Shown one piece after another: positions 37,354-46,569 of a DNA stretch of 64,000 nucleotides. The notes beneath the pieces were generated by a model, which had not been told where the DNA came from, searched no databases, and was given only the letters and a program-made list of their open reading frames with translations. Origin of the DNA: Rhizobiaceae bacterium (GTDB lineage: Bacteria; Pseudomonadota; Alphaproteobacteria; Rhizobiales; Rhizobiaceae); NCBI GenBank assembly GCA_017643495.1, contig JAEPNK010000001.1:849623-913622 (forward strand). Direction: 5' to 3'. A program made the translations under genes and the position numbers. Position 1 is the stretch's first letter, and the number at the start of each line of letters is the position of its first letter.

Positions 37354-38614
37354 ACCAGTAGTGATCAAACAGACATTTAAAGAGGACGTACTTGCACTGA
37401 TGGCACGCTATAGCGAGTTCGGTGCCACGCCTGAAGGCGGAGTAAACCGGCTTGCTGCGAGTTCAGAAGATAAGGACGCCCGAAATTTTTTGTGTCAGTG
37501 GTTAGAAAACCACGGATTTACTAAACTTATCGATCCCGCCGGAAATATTTTCGGTGTTTTAGAACTGGATCCATCTCAACCTGACACTTCACTTTTTTGC
37601 GGTTCCCATCTCGATAGCCAGCCCCATGGTGGCCGGTTTGACGGAACGCTCGGGGTCGTCATCGCGTGTGTGGCAGGTTTGACACTCAAAGATATGATCG
37701 ATCGCGGCGAGATTGAAAATTCCTATCGCAACTACGTCGTTGCCTGCTGGACCTCGGAAGAAGGCGCACGATTCCAGCCAAGCCTCCTGGGCAGCCGTTT
37801 CTTTGCTGGAAACCTGTCCAAAGAGGATGCGTGGAGCCTGACGGATGAGGAAGGAATCTCCCTCAAACAGGCTTTGAGCGATATTGGATATCTTGGAACA
37901 GATACACCTCCAAAGCCTGATCACTATCTCGAAGTTCATATCGAGCAAGGCAAAAAACTAGAAGATGCAGGCCTTTCTGTTGGCCTTGTGTCTTCCTCAT
38001 GGGGCGCCCGCAAACTCACGTTGTCGATTACTGGCAAGCCGGATCACACCGGCCCGACACCGATGGCTGTACGCAAGGATGCTTTACTCGCTGCGTCACG
38101 GGTCATCGTTGAAGTCAACGGGCTTGCGCAACGGTCTAAAGACGATTTGCATTCGTCGGTCGGTAGACTGAATGTCGAACCCAATTCTCCCAACACCGTT
38201 GTTTCGAAAGCTGAACTTTGGATTGAGTTCCGTTCCGCCGATGAAGCGCAACTCAATGCGGCGGAAGAATGGCTGCAGACAATGAGCACCGAGATCAGCA
38301 TACAAACGGGCTGTGAAATCACACAAAATAGCCGTGAGGTGCGTGCTGTTGTGACGTTCGACAGGACGGCCAACGGTAAGATCAGAAAAACCTTGGACAG
38401 TGCGGCGATACCAAACCTTTCTTTGACAACGATTGCTGGCCACGACGCGTTGCAGCTTCAGTCCATCTGCCCGTCGACACTGATGTTCGTTCGCTCGAAG
38501 GACGGGATCAGCCACACGCCGGACGAGTTCACGTCTGATTCCGATATTGAGACCGCTTTCGATGCAAGCATCGCAGCACTTTCTGCTCTGGTCTCTCAGC
38601 GGCTGCCAATGTAG
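37346..38614 (+). CDS. M20-type Zn amidohydrolase (N-carbamoyl / allantoate amidohydrolase-like)
   Basis: A 422-residue metal-dependent hydrolase of the ureidopropionase/allantoate amidohydrolase branch. Ligands are in CGSHLDSQPHGGRFDGTLGV (His, bridging Asp), WTSEEGARF (Glu), LEVHIEQGKKLEDAG (His) and ISHTPDEF (final His). The insert lid has GKPDHTGPTPMAVRKDAL. Relatives split the C-N bond of carbamoyl or ureido amino acids, and some act on other amides such as N-acyl cysteine. It overlaps the DeoR gene by eight bases. Substrate is unknown, but an amide or ureide bond fits the cluster. Confidence 0.9.
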   Translation: MAEPVVIKQTFKEDVLALMARYSEFGATPEGGVNRLAASSEDKDARNFLCQWLENHGFTKLIDPAGNIFGVLELDPSQPDTSLFCGSHLDSQPHGGRFDGTLGVVIACVAGLTLKDMIDRGEIENSYRNYVVACWTSEEGARFQPSLLGSRFFAGNLSKEDAWSLTDEEGISLKQALSDIGYLGTDTPPKPDHYLEVHIEQGKKLEDAGLSVGLVSSSWGARKLTLSITGKPDHTGPTPMAVRKDALLAASRVIVEVNGLAQRSKDDLHSSVGRLNVEPNSPNTVVSKAELWIEFRSADEAQLNAAEEWLQTMSTEISIQTGCEITQNSREVRAVVTFDRTANGKIRKTLDSAAIPNLSLTTIAGHDALQLQSICPSTLMFVRSKDGISHTPDEFTSDSDIETAFDASIAALSALVSQRLPM

Positions 38615-38629
38615 CGAGGGAGACCGCTC

Positions 38630-39415
38630 ATGCCTACTAATGCAGACATTCTGTCGACTGCGAATCTATTGGCTGATCAGGCAGCAAAGACATCTTCGTC
38701 CAATTTTCGTACTGGCGTTGATATCGACCTGAAAGGAGATCAAAGTCCCGTTACGATCGCAGACAAGCAGATAGAGCGGGAAGCGCGCAAACTGCTCGCG
38801 CAGAACTATCCCGATCATTCAATTCTGGGAGAAGAATACGGATCCGGTGACCTGACTCAGGATCATGTATGGGTCGTGGATCCAATCGACGGCACGCGGT
38901 CCTTCATTAGCGGTCATCCTCTTTACGGCTTTTTGCTCGCGCATATGGAACGTGGCGAGTGCAAGCTGGGTATGATTGCAATGCCGGAATTGGGCGAGCG
39001 TTTCATCGGGCAAAAAGGTTTGGGAGCGACGCTAAACGGCAAGCTGATCTCCACATCGGGCAAAATCAGCCTGCAGGACGCCATCATCTATATCAATGAA
39101 GGCGACAAGCTGCTTGAGTATGAACCTGAAGCTCTTCGAAAACTCCTGAAAATCGGCCACACCAGACGGTTTGCCTATGATTGCTATCCGCATGCGCTTC
39201 TGGCGGCCGGTCAAGTCGACGTAGTTGTCGATTATGACCTGAAACCCTTCGATTTTTTGCCATTGGCAGGGGTGATTGAGGAAGCCGGCGGCGTCATCAG
39301 TGACTGGCAGGGCAATCCTCTTACTTACGAGTCCGATGGCCGGGTCGTATCAGCAGCGTCGCCAAAGCTTCACGCTGCGCTTATTGCTCTTCTTAACAAT
39401 GGAGGGCAAAGCTGA
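38630..39415 (+). CDS. Inositol-monophosphatase-fold phosphatase (HisN-like)
   Basis: A 261-residue Mg-dependent phosphatase of the IMPase family. Metal residues are in ILGEEYGSG (Glu), WVVDPIDGTRSFISGHP (Asp-Pro-Ile-Asp-Gly-Thr) and KPFDFLPLAGVIEEAGGVISDWQG, given here as KPFDFLPLAG and EEAGGVISDWQG. That last block, with D-F-L-P-L in place of W-D-x-A-A, is nearer the HisN-type histidinol-phosphatases. The true substrate may be another phosphomonoester. It starts 15 bases after the amidohydrolase and overlaps the next ATG by one base. Confidence 0.9.
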   Translation: MPTNADILSTANLLADQAAKTSSSNFRTGVDIDLKGDQSPVTIADKQIEREARKLLAQNYPDHSILGEEYGSGDLTQDHVWVVDPIDGTRSFISGHPLYGFLLAHMERGECKLGMIAMPELGERFIGQKGLGATLNGKLISTSGKISLQDAIIYINEGDKLLEYEPEALRKLLKIGHTRRFAYDCYPHALLAAGQVDVVVDYDLKPFDFLPLAGVIEEAGGVISDWQGNPLTYESDGRVVSAASPKLHAALIALLNNGGQS

Positions 39416-40221
39416 TGTCAGCCAGCGCCGCTACGGTCATGGAACGAGATACGCTTTTATCTCAACAGGATGGTGCTCCCGTCGAAATCATCAATCCCTA
39501 TGGCGACAGCAAAATAGTGTTGGTTTGCGAACATGCGTCGAATCTGGTTCCGCTCCATCTCAGCAATCTGGGCCTCACCCCCGATCAGCTGAACTCGCAC
39601 ATTGGCTGGGATCTCGGTGCGCGTGATCTTGCCGTCCGCTTGAGCAAAGCCTTGAACGCGCCCCTGGTCGCAGCGCGCTTCTCGAGACTGGTTTACGATT
39701 GCAATCGTCCGCCCGAAGCACTTAGTGCCATGCCGCATGAAACGGAAGTTTGCCTTGTTCCGGGCAATGAGGGCATCTCAAATGAAGAGCGCCTGGCTCG
39801 GGCAGAGGAAATCTATGTGCCGTTTCACAGAGCTGTTTCCGATGTCCTCCGGCACAAGCGTCGAGCTGGCATCGATCCCATTGTTGTTACGATTCACAGT
39901 TACACACCGGTTTTCAAAGGCGAGAAACGGGACGTCGAGATTGGGTATCTGCACGCGGACGATGATCGGCTCAGCAAGGCACTCGAATATTTCTCGACCT
40001 ATGGTACCAGCTACAACATCAGGCTTAACGAGCCCTATGCACCGGTCGATGGCGTGTTGCACTCAATTGAGAAACATCTTGAAGATGGTTCTTTCGATTA
40101 TGTGATGATTGAGGTCCGAAACGATCTTCTGCAAGACGAAGACAAGCATTCGGCGATCTTCTCACTCCTCTCAAAATGCATCCCTGAAGCTGTTTCCAGC
40201 TTGGATGATCAACTCTCATAG
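39415..40221 (+). CDS. N-formylglutamate amidohydrolase-like protein
   Basis: A 268-residue protein of the FGase (HutG-type) family. Recognised from LVCEHASNLVP, SHIGWDLGARDLAVRLSKAL, ARFSRLVYDCNRP and VTIHSYTPVFKG. Family members hydrolyse N-formyl-glutamate and also other N-acyl or gamma-glutamyl-like amides; no histidine-utilisation gene is nearby, so a role in that pathway is unlikely. In this cluster it is a candidate for releasing glutamate from a gamma-glutamyl adduct, which is inference. It sits directly before the glutamine-synthetase-like gene. Confidence 0.9.
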   Translation: MSASAATVMERDTLLSQQDGAPVEIINPYGDSKIVLVCEHASNLVPLHLSNLGLTPDQLNSHIGWDLGARDLAVRLSKALNAPLVAARFSRLVYDCNRPPEALSAMPHETEVCLVPGNEGISNEERLARAEEIYVPFHRAVSDVLRHKRRAGIDPIVVTIHSYTPVFKGEKRDVEIGYLHADDDRLSKALEYFSTYGTSYNIRLNEPYAPVDGVLHSIEKHLEDGSFDYVMIEVRNDLLQDEDKHSAIFSLLSKCIPEAVSSLDDQLS

Positions 40222-40242
40222 TAAGGACGCTGGAAACAGATA

Positions 40243-41607
40243 ATGACGGAAAAACTCACATTTGACGGGCTCAAACAACAGGTCGCAGGTGGCGAAATCG
40301 ATACCGTTTTGGTTTGCCTGGTCGATATGCAGGGCCGGCTGATGGGCAAGCGGTTCGTGGCGCAGCACTTTATCGACGGTGCCTATGAAGAAACCCATTG
40401 CTGCGATTATCTGCTGGCAACCGATCTCGAAATGGCGACGCCTGATGGCTACGCATCCACGAGTTGGGAGGCGGGCTATGGCGACTATGTCATGAAGCCT
40501 GATCTCGACACCCTTCGCCCCGTTCCCTGGCTTGAAGGCACGGTCATGGTTCTGTGCGATGTCCTAGATCATCATACACATGAGCCAGTCAGCCATTCGC
40601 CCAGACAGGTTCTGAAACGTCAGATCGAACGATTGACGGAACTCGGATTTGAAGCCGCGATGGCGACCGAGCTTGAGTTTTTCATCTTTGCCAAATCACT
40701 CGATGAGTTGCGCAGAGAAGGTTACCGCGATCTCGATCCGATCAGCGGCTACAACGAAGATTATCATATTCTTCAGACCACCAAGGAAGAGCATGTGATG
40801 CGGCCGATCCGCAACCATCTCTATGCGGCTGGTGTCCCGGTCGAAAACTCCAAGGGTGAGGCTGAAGCAGGTCAGGAAGAGCTGAACATCAAATATGATG
40901 CACCACTCAATTGTGCCGATCACCACACGATAGCAAAACACGCCATCAAGGAGATCGCATGGCAGCAAGGTCATTCCGCCACTTTTCTCCCGAAGTGGCA
41001 TCACGACCGGGTGGGCTCTTCCTCCCATATCCACCAATCACTCTGGAAAGATAGCAAGCCTGCATTTTATGATGAGAATGGCGATTGGGGCATGTCCGAG
41101 GTTATGCGCCAATATATGGCCGGCCTTCTGAAGTACGCTCCAGATACAACTGTTTTCCTGGCGCCTTATGTGAACAGCTACAAGCGGTTCCAGAAGGGCA
41201 CCTTCGCACCTACTGGCGTGGTTTGGTCGATCGATAACCGTACCGCTGGCTTCCGACTCTGCGGTGATGGAACGAAAGCGGTCCGTGTGGAATGTCGGAT
41301 CGGTGGATCGGACATCAATCCCTATCTCGCCATGGCGGCGCAGCTCGCCGCCGGAATTGCAGGCATAGAGGAAAAGCTCGAACTGCAGGACTCGCTCAAG
41401 GGCGACGCTTATCAGTCCCAAAAGGCCAAGCAGATTCCAGGTAATCTGCGCGACGCCATGGTGGCTCTCAAGAAATCAAAAATGCTGCGTAAGGCCTTCG
41501 GAGACGATGTTGTCGACCATTACGTGCGCTGCGCGGAATGGGAGCAGGAAGAATTTGACCGTGTGGTGACCGACTACGAAATTGCCCGCGGGTTTGAGAA
41601 AGCGTGA
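40243..41607 (+). CDS. Glutamine-synthetase-like gamma-glutamyl ligase
   Basis: A 454-residue GS-fold ligase. Catalytic blocks are MATELEFFIF, KGEAEAGQEELNIKYD, DRVGSSSHIHQSLW and DNRTAGFRLCGDG followed by ECRIGGSDINPYLAMAA. The asparagine-arginine-threonine block with R-L-C-G and the G-S-D-I-N-P-Y segment are shared with gamma-glutamyl-amine ligases such as PuuA and IpuC rather than with housekeeping GlnA, and no adenylylation-tyrosine loop is seen. I infer ATP-dependent joining of glutamate to an amine or amino alcohol. It sits between an amidohydrolase and the aldehyde and alcohol dehydrogenases, which suits a gamma-glutamylated intermediate. Confidence 0.92.
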   Translation: MTEKLTFDGLKQQVAGGEIDTVLVCLVDMQGRLMGKRFVAQHFIDGAYEETHCCDYLLATDLEMATPDGYASTSWEAGYGDYVMKPDLDTLRPVPWLEGTVMVLCDVLDHHTHEPVSHSPRQVLKRQIERLTELGFEAAMATELEFFIFAKSLDELRREGYRDLDPISGYNEDYHILQTTKEEHVMRPIRNHLYAAGVPVENSKGEAEAGQEELNIKYDAPLNCADHHTIAKHAIKEIAWQQGHSATFLPKWHHDRVGSSSHIHQSLWKDSKPAFYDENGDWGMSEVMRQYMAGLLKYAPDTTVFLAPYVNSYKRFQKGTFAPTGVVWSIDNRTAGFRLCGDGTKAVRVECRIGGSDINPYLAMAAQLAAGIAGIEEKLELQDSLKGDAYQSQKAKQIPGNLRDAMVALKKSKMLRKAFGDDVVDHYVRCAEWEQEEFDRVVTDYEIARGFEKA

Positions 41608-41621
41608 TCGGAACAAGAAGA

Positions 41622-42998
41622 ATGACAAAAACCGTACAATGCATATCACCGATTGATGGCTCCGTTTACGCGGAGCGTCCTCTTGTCAACTATGTTGCCG
41701 CCAAAGCGATTGTCGGCGAGCTTGCTTCGGCCCAGGCAGAGTGGGCCGCGCGGCCTCTTCATGAACGTATCGATCTGGTGATGGCTGGTGTCGCAGCAGT
41801 CGGTGCTCTCAACGACGAGATCGTTCCAGAACTCGCGCATCAGATGGGCCGGCCAATCCGCTATGGTGGTGAGTTTGGCGGCTTCAGCGAGCGTGCCAGC
41901 CATATGGCGAAAATCGCACAGGAAGCTCTTTCCGACATTTCTGTCTCAGATGACGATCAGTTCAAGCGTTATATCAAGCGGATCCCTCATGGCGTGGTGC
42001 TCGTCATCGCGCCCTGGAACTATCCCTATATGACGGCAGTCAACACGGTCGCCCCTGCTCTGATTGCGGGCAATACAGTCCTGTTGAAGCACGCTTCACA
42101 GACCCTCTTGGTCGGTGAACGAATGGCTGATGCGTTTTATTCTGCAGGCGTTCCCAAGGACGTCTTCCAGAACATCTTTCTTGATCATGATGTTACAGGA
42201 AAACTGATCGGTGACGGCTCATTCGGATTCATCAATTTCACCGGCTCTGTTGGTGGCGGCAAAGCCATGGAACAGGCCGCAGTGGGTACCTTCTCAGGCA
42301 TGGGGCTGGAGCTTGGCGGAAAGGATCCGGGCTATGTGATGGAAGATGCCGATCTCGATGCCGCGGTCGACTCGCTCATTAATGGCGCCATGTTTAATTC
42401 CGGTCAGTGCTGTTGTGGCATTGAACGTATCTATGTGGTCGAGTCCCTTTTTGACACCTTCGTTGAAAAGGCCGTCGAAATCGTCAATGGCTACAAGCTC
42501 GGCAATCCGCTTGATCCCGAGACAACACTCGGACCAATGGCGCATAAGCACGTTGCCGAAGAAGTTCGTGGCCAAATTTCAGAAGCGGTCGAAGCGGGTG
42601 CGAAAGCGCATATCGCCACCTTCGCCGAAGACGATGGCGGGGCATATCTGACCCCGCAAATCCTGACGAATGTTACCCACGACATGCGGGTTATGCGCGC
42701 AGAGAGTTTTGGGCCCGTGGTTGGCATCATGCCAGTCAAGGATGACGCTGAGGCGATTTCCTTGATGAACGATAGCGATTTCGGGCTGACCGCATCCCTT
42801 TGGACTAAAGACATTGGACGCGCCGAGAAGGTGGCGGACGCCATCGAAACCGGAACTGTATTCATGAACCGGTGTGACTATCTTGATCCGACCCTCTGCT
42901 GGACGGGATGCAAGGACACCGGAAGGGGTGGAGGTTTGTCGGTCATCGGCTACCACAACCTCACGCGCCCCAAATCTTATCATCTGAAGAAAGTATAA
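41622..42998 (+). CDS. Aldehyde dehydrogenase
   Basis: A 458-residue NAD(P)-dependent aldehyde dehydrogenase. IAPWNYPYMTAVNTVAPAL binds the cofactor, LELGGKDP holds the general-base Glu (about residue 230) and FNSGQCCCGIERI the catalytic Cys (about 264). ESFGPVVGIM completes the family set. The start at 41622 follows GGAACAAGAAG; a GTG at 41604, overlapping the GS stop, is an alternative. It lies five bases before the alcohol dehydrogenase gene, so the pair can oxidise an alcohol to an acid in two steps. Confidence 0.94.
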   Translation: MTKTVQCISPIDGSVYAERPLVNYVAAKAIVGELASAQAEWAARPLHERIDLVMAGVAAVGALNDEIVPELAHQMGRPIRYGGEFGGFSERASHMAKIAQEALSDISVSDDDQFKRYIKRIPHGVVLVIAPWNYPYMTAVNTVAPALIAGNTVLLKHASQTLLVGERMADAFYSAGVPKDVFQNIFLDHDVTGKLIGDGSFGFINFTGSVGGGKAMEQAAVGTFSGMGLELGGKDPGYVMEDADLDAAVDSLINGAMFNSGQCCCGIERIYVVESLFDTFVEKAVEIVNGYKLGNPLDPETTLGPMAHKHVAEEVRGQISEAVEAGAKAHIATFAEDDGGAYLTPQILTNVTHDMRVMRAESFGPVVGIMPVKDDAEAISLMNDSDFGLTASLWTKDIGRAEKVADAIETGTVFMNRCDYLDPTLCWTGCKDTGRGGGLSVIGYHNLTRPKSYHLKKV

Positions 42999-43003
42999 TA
43001 GAG

Positions 43004-44149
43004 ATGACACTTACTGGTAACTGGTCCTATCCAACCTCAATCCGCTTCGGTGCTGGCCGGATTTCCGAGATTGCGGACGCCTGCAAATCTGCGGGCATCT
43101 CCAAGCCGTTATTGGTGACGGATAAGGGCCTGGCCAGCATGGAGATTACGACCAGCACTCTTGATCTGATGGATGAAGCTGGGCTTGGTTGCGGATTGTT
43201 TTCTGATGTCGATGCCAATCCGACAGACACGAACTCGCATGAAGGCGTCCGCGCTTTCAATGAGGGTGGCCATGACGGGGTGATAGCTTTTGGGGGCGGA
43301 TCGGGTCTGGACCTGGCCAAAGTGATTGCCTTTATGGCTGGCCAGATCCGTCCACTTTGGGATTTCGAAGACATTGGTGATTGGTGGACGCGGGCAAACG
43401 CTGACGCGATTGCACCAATTGTTGCGGTTCCAACAACCGCTGGTACAGGTTCGGAAGTCGGACGCGCCAGTGTCATTACGAATTCCGAGAGCCATGAGAA
43501 GAAGATCATCTTCCATCCGAAGATGTTGCCTTCTGTCGTCATTTGCGATCCTGAACTGACTGTTGGGATGCCGAAGTTCATCACGGCGGGAACCGGCCTT
43601 GATGCTTTCGCACATTGTGTCGAAGCCTATTCGAGCCCTCATTATCACCCGATGAGCCAGGGAATTGCGCTAGAGGGCATGAGGCTTGTGAAAGAATATC
43701 TACCGCGCGCTTATGCTGATGGGACCGATATCGACGCGCGAGCAAACATGATGTCGGCCGCGGCTATGGGGGCCACGGCCTTCCAGAAGGGTTTGGGAGC
43801 GATCCACGCGCTCAGCCATCCCATTGGAGCTGTCCATCACACCCATCATGGCACGACCAATGCTGTCTGCATGCCGGCAGTTCTCAAGTTCAATACGGAT
43901 GCCATTCGCGACCGCTTTGATGCGGCCGCAGCTTATCTTGGGATCGAAGGGGGCTTCGAAGGTTTCTGTGCCTATGTCGATGAACTCAATGCATCCATGG
44001 GCATTCCGAAATCACTAACGAAATTGGGTGTAGTGGATCCGGATCTCAATGCACTGACAGACGCGGCGCTCCGGGATCCAAGCACTGGCGGTAACCCAGT
44101 TGAAATGACGAAGGACAACACCAGAGCGCTTTTTGAAGCTGTCCTCTGA
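43004..44149 (+). CDS. Iron-containing alcohol dehydrogenase
   Basis: A 381-residue group III alcohol dehydrogenase. The nucleotide-binding GGGSGLDLAK and PTTAGTGSEVGRASVI are present, and the metal site is complete: GTGLDAFAHCVEAY (Asp, His), GAIHALSHPIGAVHHTHHG (two further His). The ATG at 43004 is the natural start five bases after the aldehyde dehydrogenase; the frame is open further back inside that gene. With its neighbour it should carry an alcohol-bearing substrate to the carboxylate. Confidence 0.94.
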   Translation: MTLTGNWSYPTSIRFGAGRISEIADACKSAGISKPLLVTDKGLASMEITTSTLDLMDEAGLGCGLFSDVDANPTDTNSHEGVRAFNEGGHDGVIAFGGGSGLDLAKVIAFMAGQIRPLWDFEDIGDWWTRANADAIAPIVAVPTTAGTGSEVGRASVITNSESHEKKIIFHPKMLPSVVICDPELTVGMPKFITAGTGLDAFAHCVEAYSSPHYHPMSQGIALEGMRLVKEYLPRAYADGTDIDARANMMSAAAMGATAFQKGLGAIHALSHPIGAVHHTHHGTTNAVCMPAVLKFNTDAIRDRFDAAAAYLGIEGGFEGFCAYVDELNASMGIPKSLTKLGVVDPDLNALTDAALRDPSTGGNPVEMTKDNTRALFEAVL

Positions 44150-44209
44150 TTGGTTTGGGATTGGTAAGAAGAGCCAGTTTTTTAATGCGGCGTAGTGAGA
44201 GAAACGAAA

Positions 44210-45601
44210 ATGAACATAGATGAGCTATCACATATCTCACTGCGAGACCTCCAGGATGCATTGAGCAAGAGAGAGGTCAGTCCGGTTGAGCTAGTGGATC
44301 TAACACTAGATCAGACTGATGCGGTCAATGACCAGATCAATGCGCTATATGATGTCAGGCATGAGGAAGCGCGCCAAGAGGCCAAGGCATCAGAAGGTCG
44401 GTATCTCAAAGGCAATCCCATCTGTCCGTTCGACGGCATTCCTGTCACCATAAAAGACAGCGTGAACGCTGTGGGCATGAAGTGGTTTCATGGCACGAAC
44501 ATTCACGGAAACGGTGTCGTTGCCAAGAAAGATTCCCCCCCTGCTGCCCGACTGAAGGAAGCAGGAACCATCATCATTGGCAAAGGTGCCATGCCTGACT
44601 TCGGACTAAGCGGGTCAGGGGTTAGCGGTTCCCATGGGATCGTTCGCAATCCCTGGGGCCTGGAGTGGAACACAGGCGGGTCAAGTGCCGGTGGCGCCGC
44701 GTCCTTGGCTGCCGGTATTGGAATGATGTCGCTGGGCTCAGACATTGCCGGTTCAGTGCGTCTTCCTGCCGCCCATTGTGGCTTGGCAGCATTGAAGCCG
44801 ACGCAAGGTGCCATACCGCACGCGCCTGCCTCAACTGTCCGGTCAGCGGGTCCGATAACACGCTCCGCGGCTGATCTCAGTGCCTGGACGATGTTGCTCA
44901 ACAAGCCGCATGAGGATGATCGTTATTCCGTTCCGCTTCGCGATGAACACAATGGGGATCGACCGGTCATTGGTGCGACAGTGGATTTTGGATTTGGACC
45001 GGATGTGGAACCTGCGGTTCTCAAGTGTTTTGAAACCGTAAAATCAGTGCTGTCCGGACTGTTCGAACCCATCAAAGAGATCACAACCAAAGCCGGTTTT
45101 GACGCTTATTTGCCGATCGATGATTCTTTGAAGATCAAAGGCTGGCAGGAATACCAATCTGCTGAAGAACACATGCGTTGTAAGACACCCTCCCAACTCT
45201 ATGAATGGTTCAAGGAGGCGGAACATTGGACACCCACGAAACTCGCATCCGTTAATGACGGAATCGAAAAAGGTGTTGCCTTTTGTCGCGAACTGTTTGC
45301 GGACGTTGAAGTTCTCCTGACACCCGTGATGCCTGTCGTCAATTTTCCTGCCGCGCACCGTGGCATTGATCCGTCTATGCCGCTGCGGCACTCCACGTTC
45401 ACAGCGCTCTTTAATCAATCCGGCAATCCTGCCGTTTCCATTTGCGGAGGATTTGATGACCGTGGATTGCCGATTGGGATTCAGCTTGTTGGCAAGCGGT
45501 TTGACGATTTGCGCTTGATGAATATCGCAGCCAAGCTTGAAGATGCTCTTGGGGTCATGGGTGAAGGCCGTAAGAACTGGCCCACAGCTCCAGTTGCATG
45601 A
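44210..45601 (+). CDS. Amidase (amidase-signature family)
   Basis: A 463-residue amidase with the Ser-cisSer-Lys triad: the Lys in GIPVTIKDSVNA, the cis-Ser in WNTGGSSAGGAAS and the nucleophile Ser in GSDIAGSVRLPAAHCG. The start at 44210 has GAGAG upstream; an in-frame codon at 44195 is possible. It hydrolyses an amide bond, so the operon codes for three different amide-cleaving enzymes (with the M20-type and FGase-like proteins). It follows the alcohol dehydrogenase after 60 bases. Confidence 0.93.
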   Translation: MNIDELSHISLRDLQDALSKREVSPVELVDLTLDQTDAVNDQINALYDVRHEEARQEAKASEGRYLKGNPICPFDGIPVTIKDSVNAVGMKWFHGTNIHGNGVVAKKDSPPAARLKEAGTIIIGKGAMPDFGLSGSGVSGSHGIVRNPWGLEWNTGGSSAGGAASLAAGIGMMSLGSDIAGSVRLPAAHCGLAALKPTQGAIPHAPASTVRSAGPITRSAADLSAWTMLLNKPHEDDRYSVPLRDEHNGDRPVIGATVDFGFGPDVEPAVLKCFETVKSVLSGLFEPIKEITTKAGFDAYLPIDDSLKIKGWQEYQSAEEHMRCKTPSQLYEWFKEAEHWTPTKLASVNDGIEKGVAFCRELFADVEVLLTPVMPVVNFPAAHRGIDPSMPLRHSTFTALFNQSGNPAVSICGGFDDRGLPIGIQLVGKRFDDLRLMNIAAKLEDALGVMGEGRKNWPTAPVA

Positions 45602-45612
45602 GGGGAGAGAAA

Positions 45613-46560
45613 ATGTCCGATAGTGAAGACATCAGATTTGAATTTGCCAGGAAGTGCGCCGGGAACGTGTTGGGTTCTCCGCCAGAGACAATAGAAAATC
45701 CTTTGACCGTGTTGGCATCACCGGCCTGGCGCGGCGTTGAAGCGGATGTCTGGTTGGCCAAGACGGGAGATAAGTCTGTCGTTCTTAAACAGTACCATCC
45801 CGACACAGACTTCTATGTCGATCCCTCGCCGGCAATTGAGGCGGCGGAGGAAGCTGGCAAATTGGGCGTCGGACCCAAGGTAGTTGAAACTTGGGTTGAA
45901 GATGGTGTCTTGGCATTTGAGGAACTCGCTTCTCCATGGGTCGCTGGAGGCCTCCATCACACCCTCGATCCGGATATCAGATCAAATGTCATCGAACAAA
46001 AGAAAACCTTTCAGTTGGGCGCAACGCTCTCCAGATCGGTTAGCATCTTTGACGAGATCAAGGATCTGCATGGCATTACCGTCCAAGAGGCCATCACCAC
46101 CCACAATGACATCGTTCCTTTCATGGACTTTGCTGTCGAAGCTGAACAGAAATTACGTGCTTGTGGGTGGGATCAAAAGCCATGTCATCGAGATGGCAAT
46201 ACTGCCAATCTGATGGTCAACCCCGACAAGGCGGTCCAACTGATCGACTTTGATCTATCAGCAAATAGCGATCCCTTTGAGGATGTTGGTGCGTATCTGA
46301 TCGAGTGCTTCGAACACGATGTGGATGCACGTGCTGGATTCGAAGAATGGCAGGGGTTTTTCGACGAGGGCCTGTTTCAGCGATCAATGATCTATGGACT
46401 GATGGATGATCTCAGATGGGGTCTCATCGGATCGATTATGGGAGCACGGTCTCCTAGAACAAGCCTTGAATTCACCAAATATGCTGCCTGGCGGTTCATT
46501 CGGCTACAAGCCCAAGCCAAACGTTCGGATGCCAATTATCGCATTCGGAAGGCCGCATAG
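45613..46560 (+). CDS. APH/choline-kinase-fold phosphotransferase 1
   Basis: A 315-residue kinase-fold protein. The Brenner motif PCHRDGNTANLMV holds the catalytic Asp and Asn, and the metal Asp is in QLIDFDLSANSDPFEDVG. The N-lobe Lys is probably that of VVLKQYHP. Family members phosphorylate choline, ethanolamine, aminoglycosides or methylthioribose. The start at 45613 follows GGGGAGAG. It lies nine bases before a second, diverged kinase of the same fold, so the two may act on different substrates, form a heterodimer, or act in sequence. Confidence 0.85.
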   Translation: MSDSEDIRFEFARKCAGNVLGSPPETIENPLTVLASPAWRGVEADVWLAKTGDKSVVLKQYHPDTDFYVDPSPAIEAAEEAGKLGVGPKVVETWVEDGVLAFEELASPWVAGGLHHTLDPDIRSNVIEQKKTFQLGATLSRSVSIFDEIKDLHGITVQEAITTHNDIVPFMDFAVEAEQKLRACGWDQKPCHRDGNTANLMVNPDKAVQLIDFDLSANSDPFEDVGAYLIECFEHDVDARAGFEEWQGFFDEGLFQRSMIYGLMDDLRWGLIGSIMGARSPRTSLEFTKYAAWRFIRLQAQAKRSDANYRIRKAA

Positions 46561-46569
46561 GAGATCGCC

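Noticed and set aside
39415-40221. Assigning the FGase-like gene to histidine utilisation (hutG)
   Set aside because: No hutH, hutU, hutI or hutF neighbour is present; the operon context points to a different amide.
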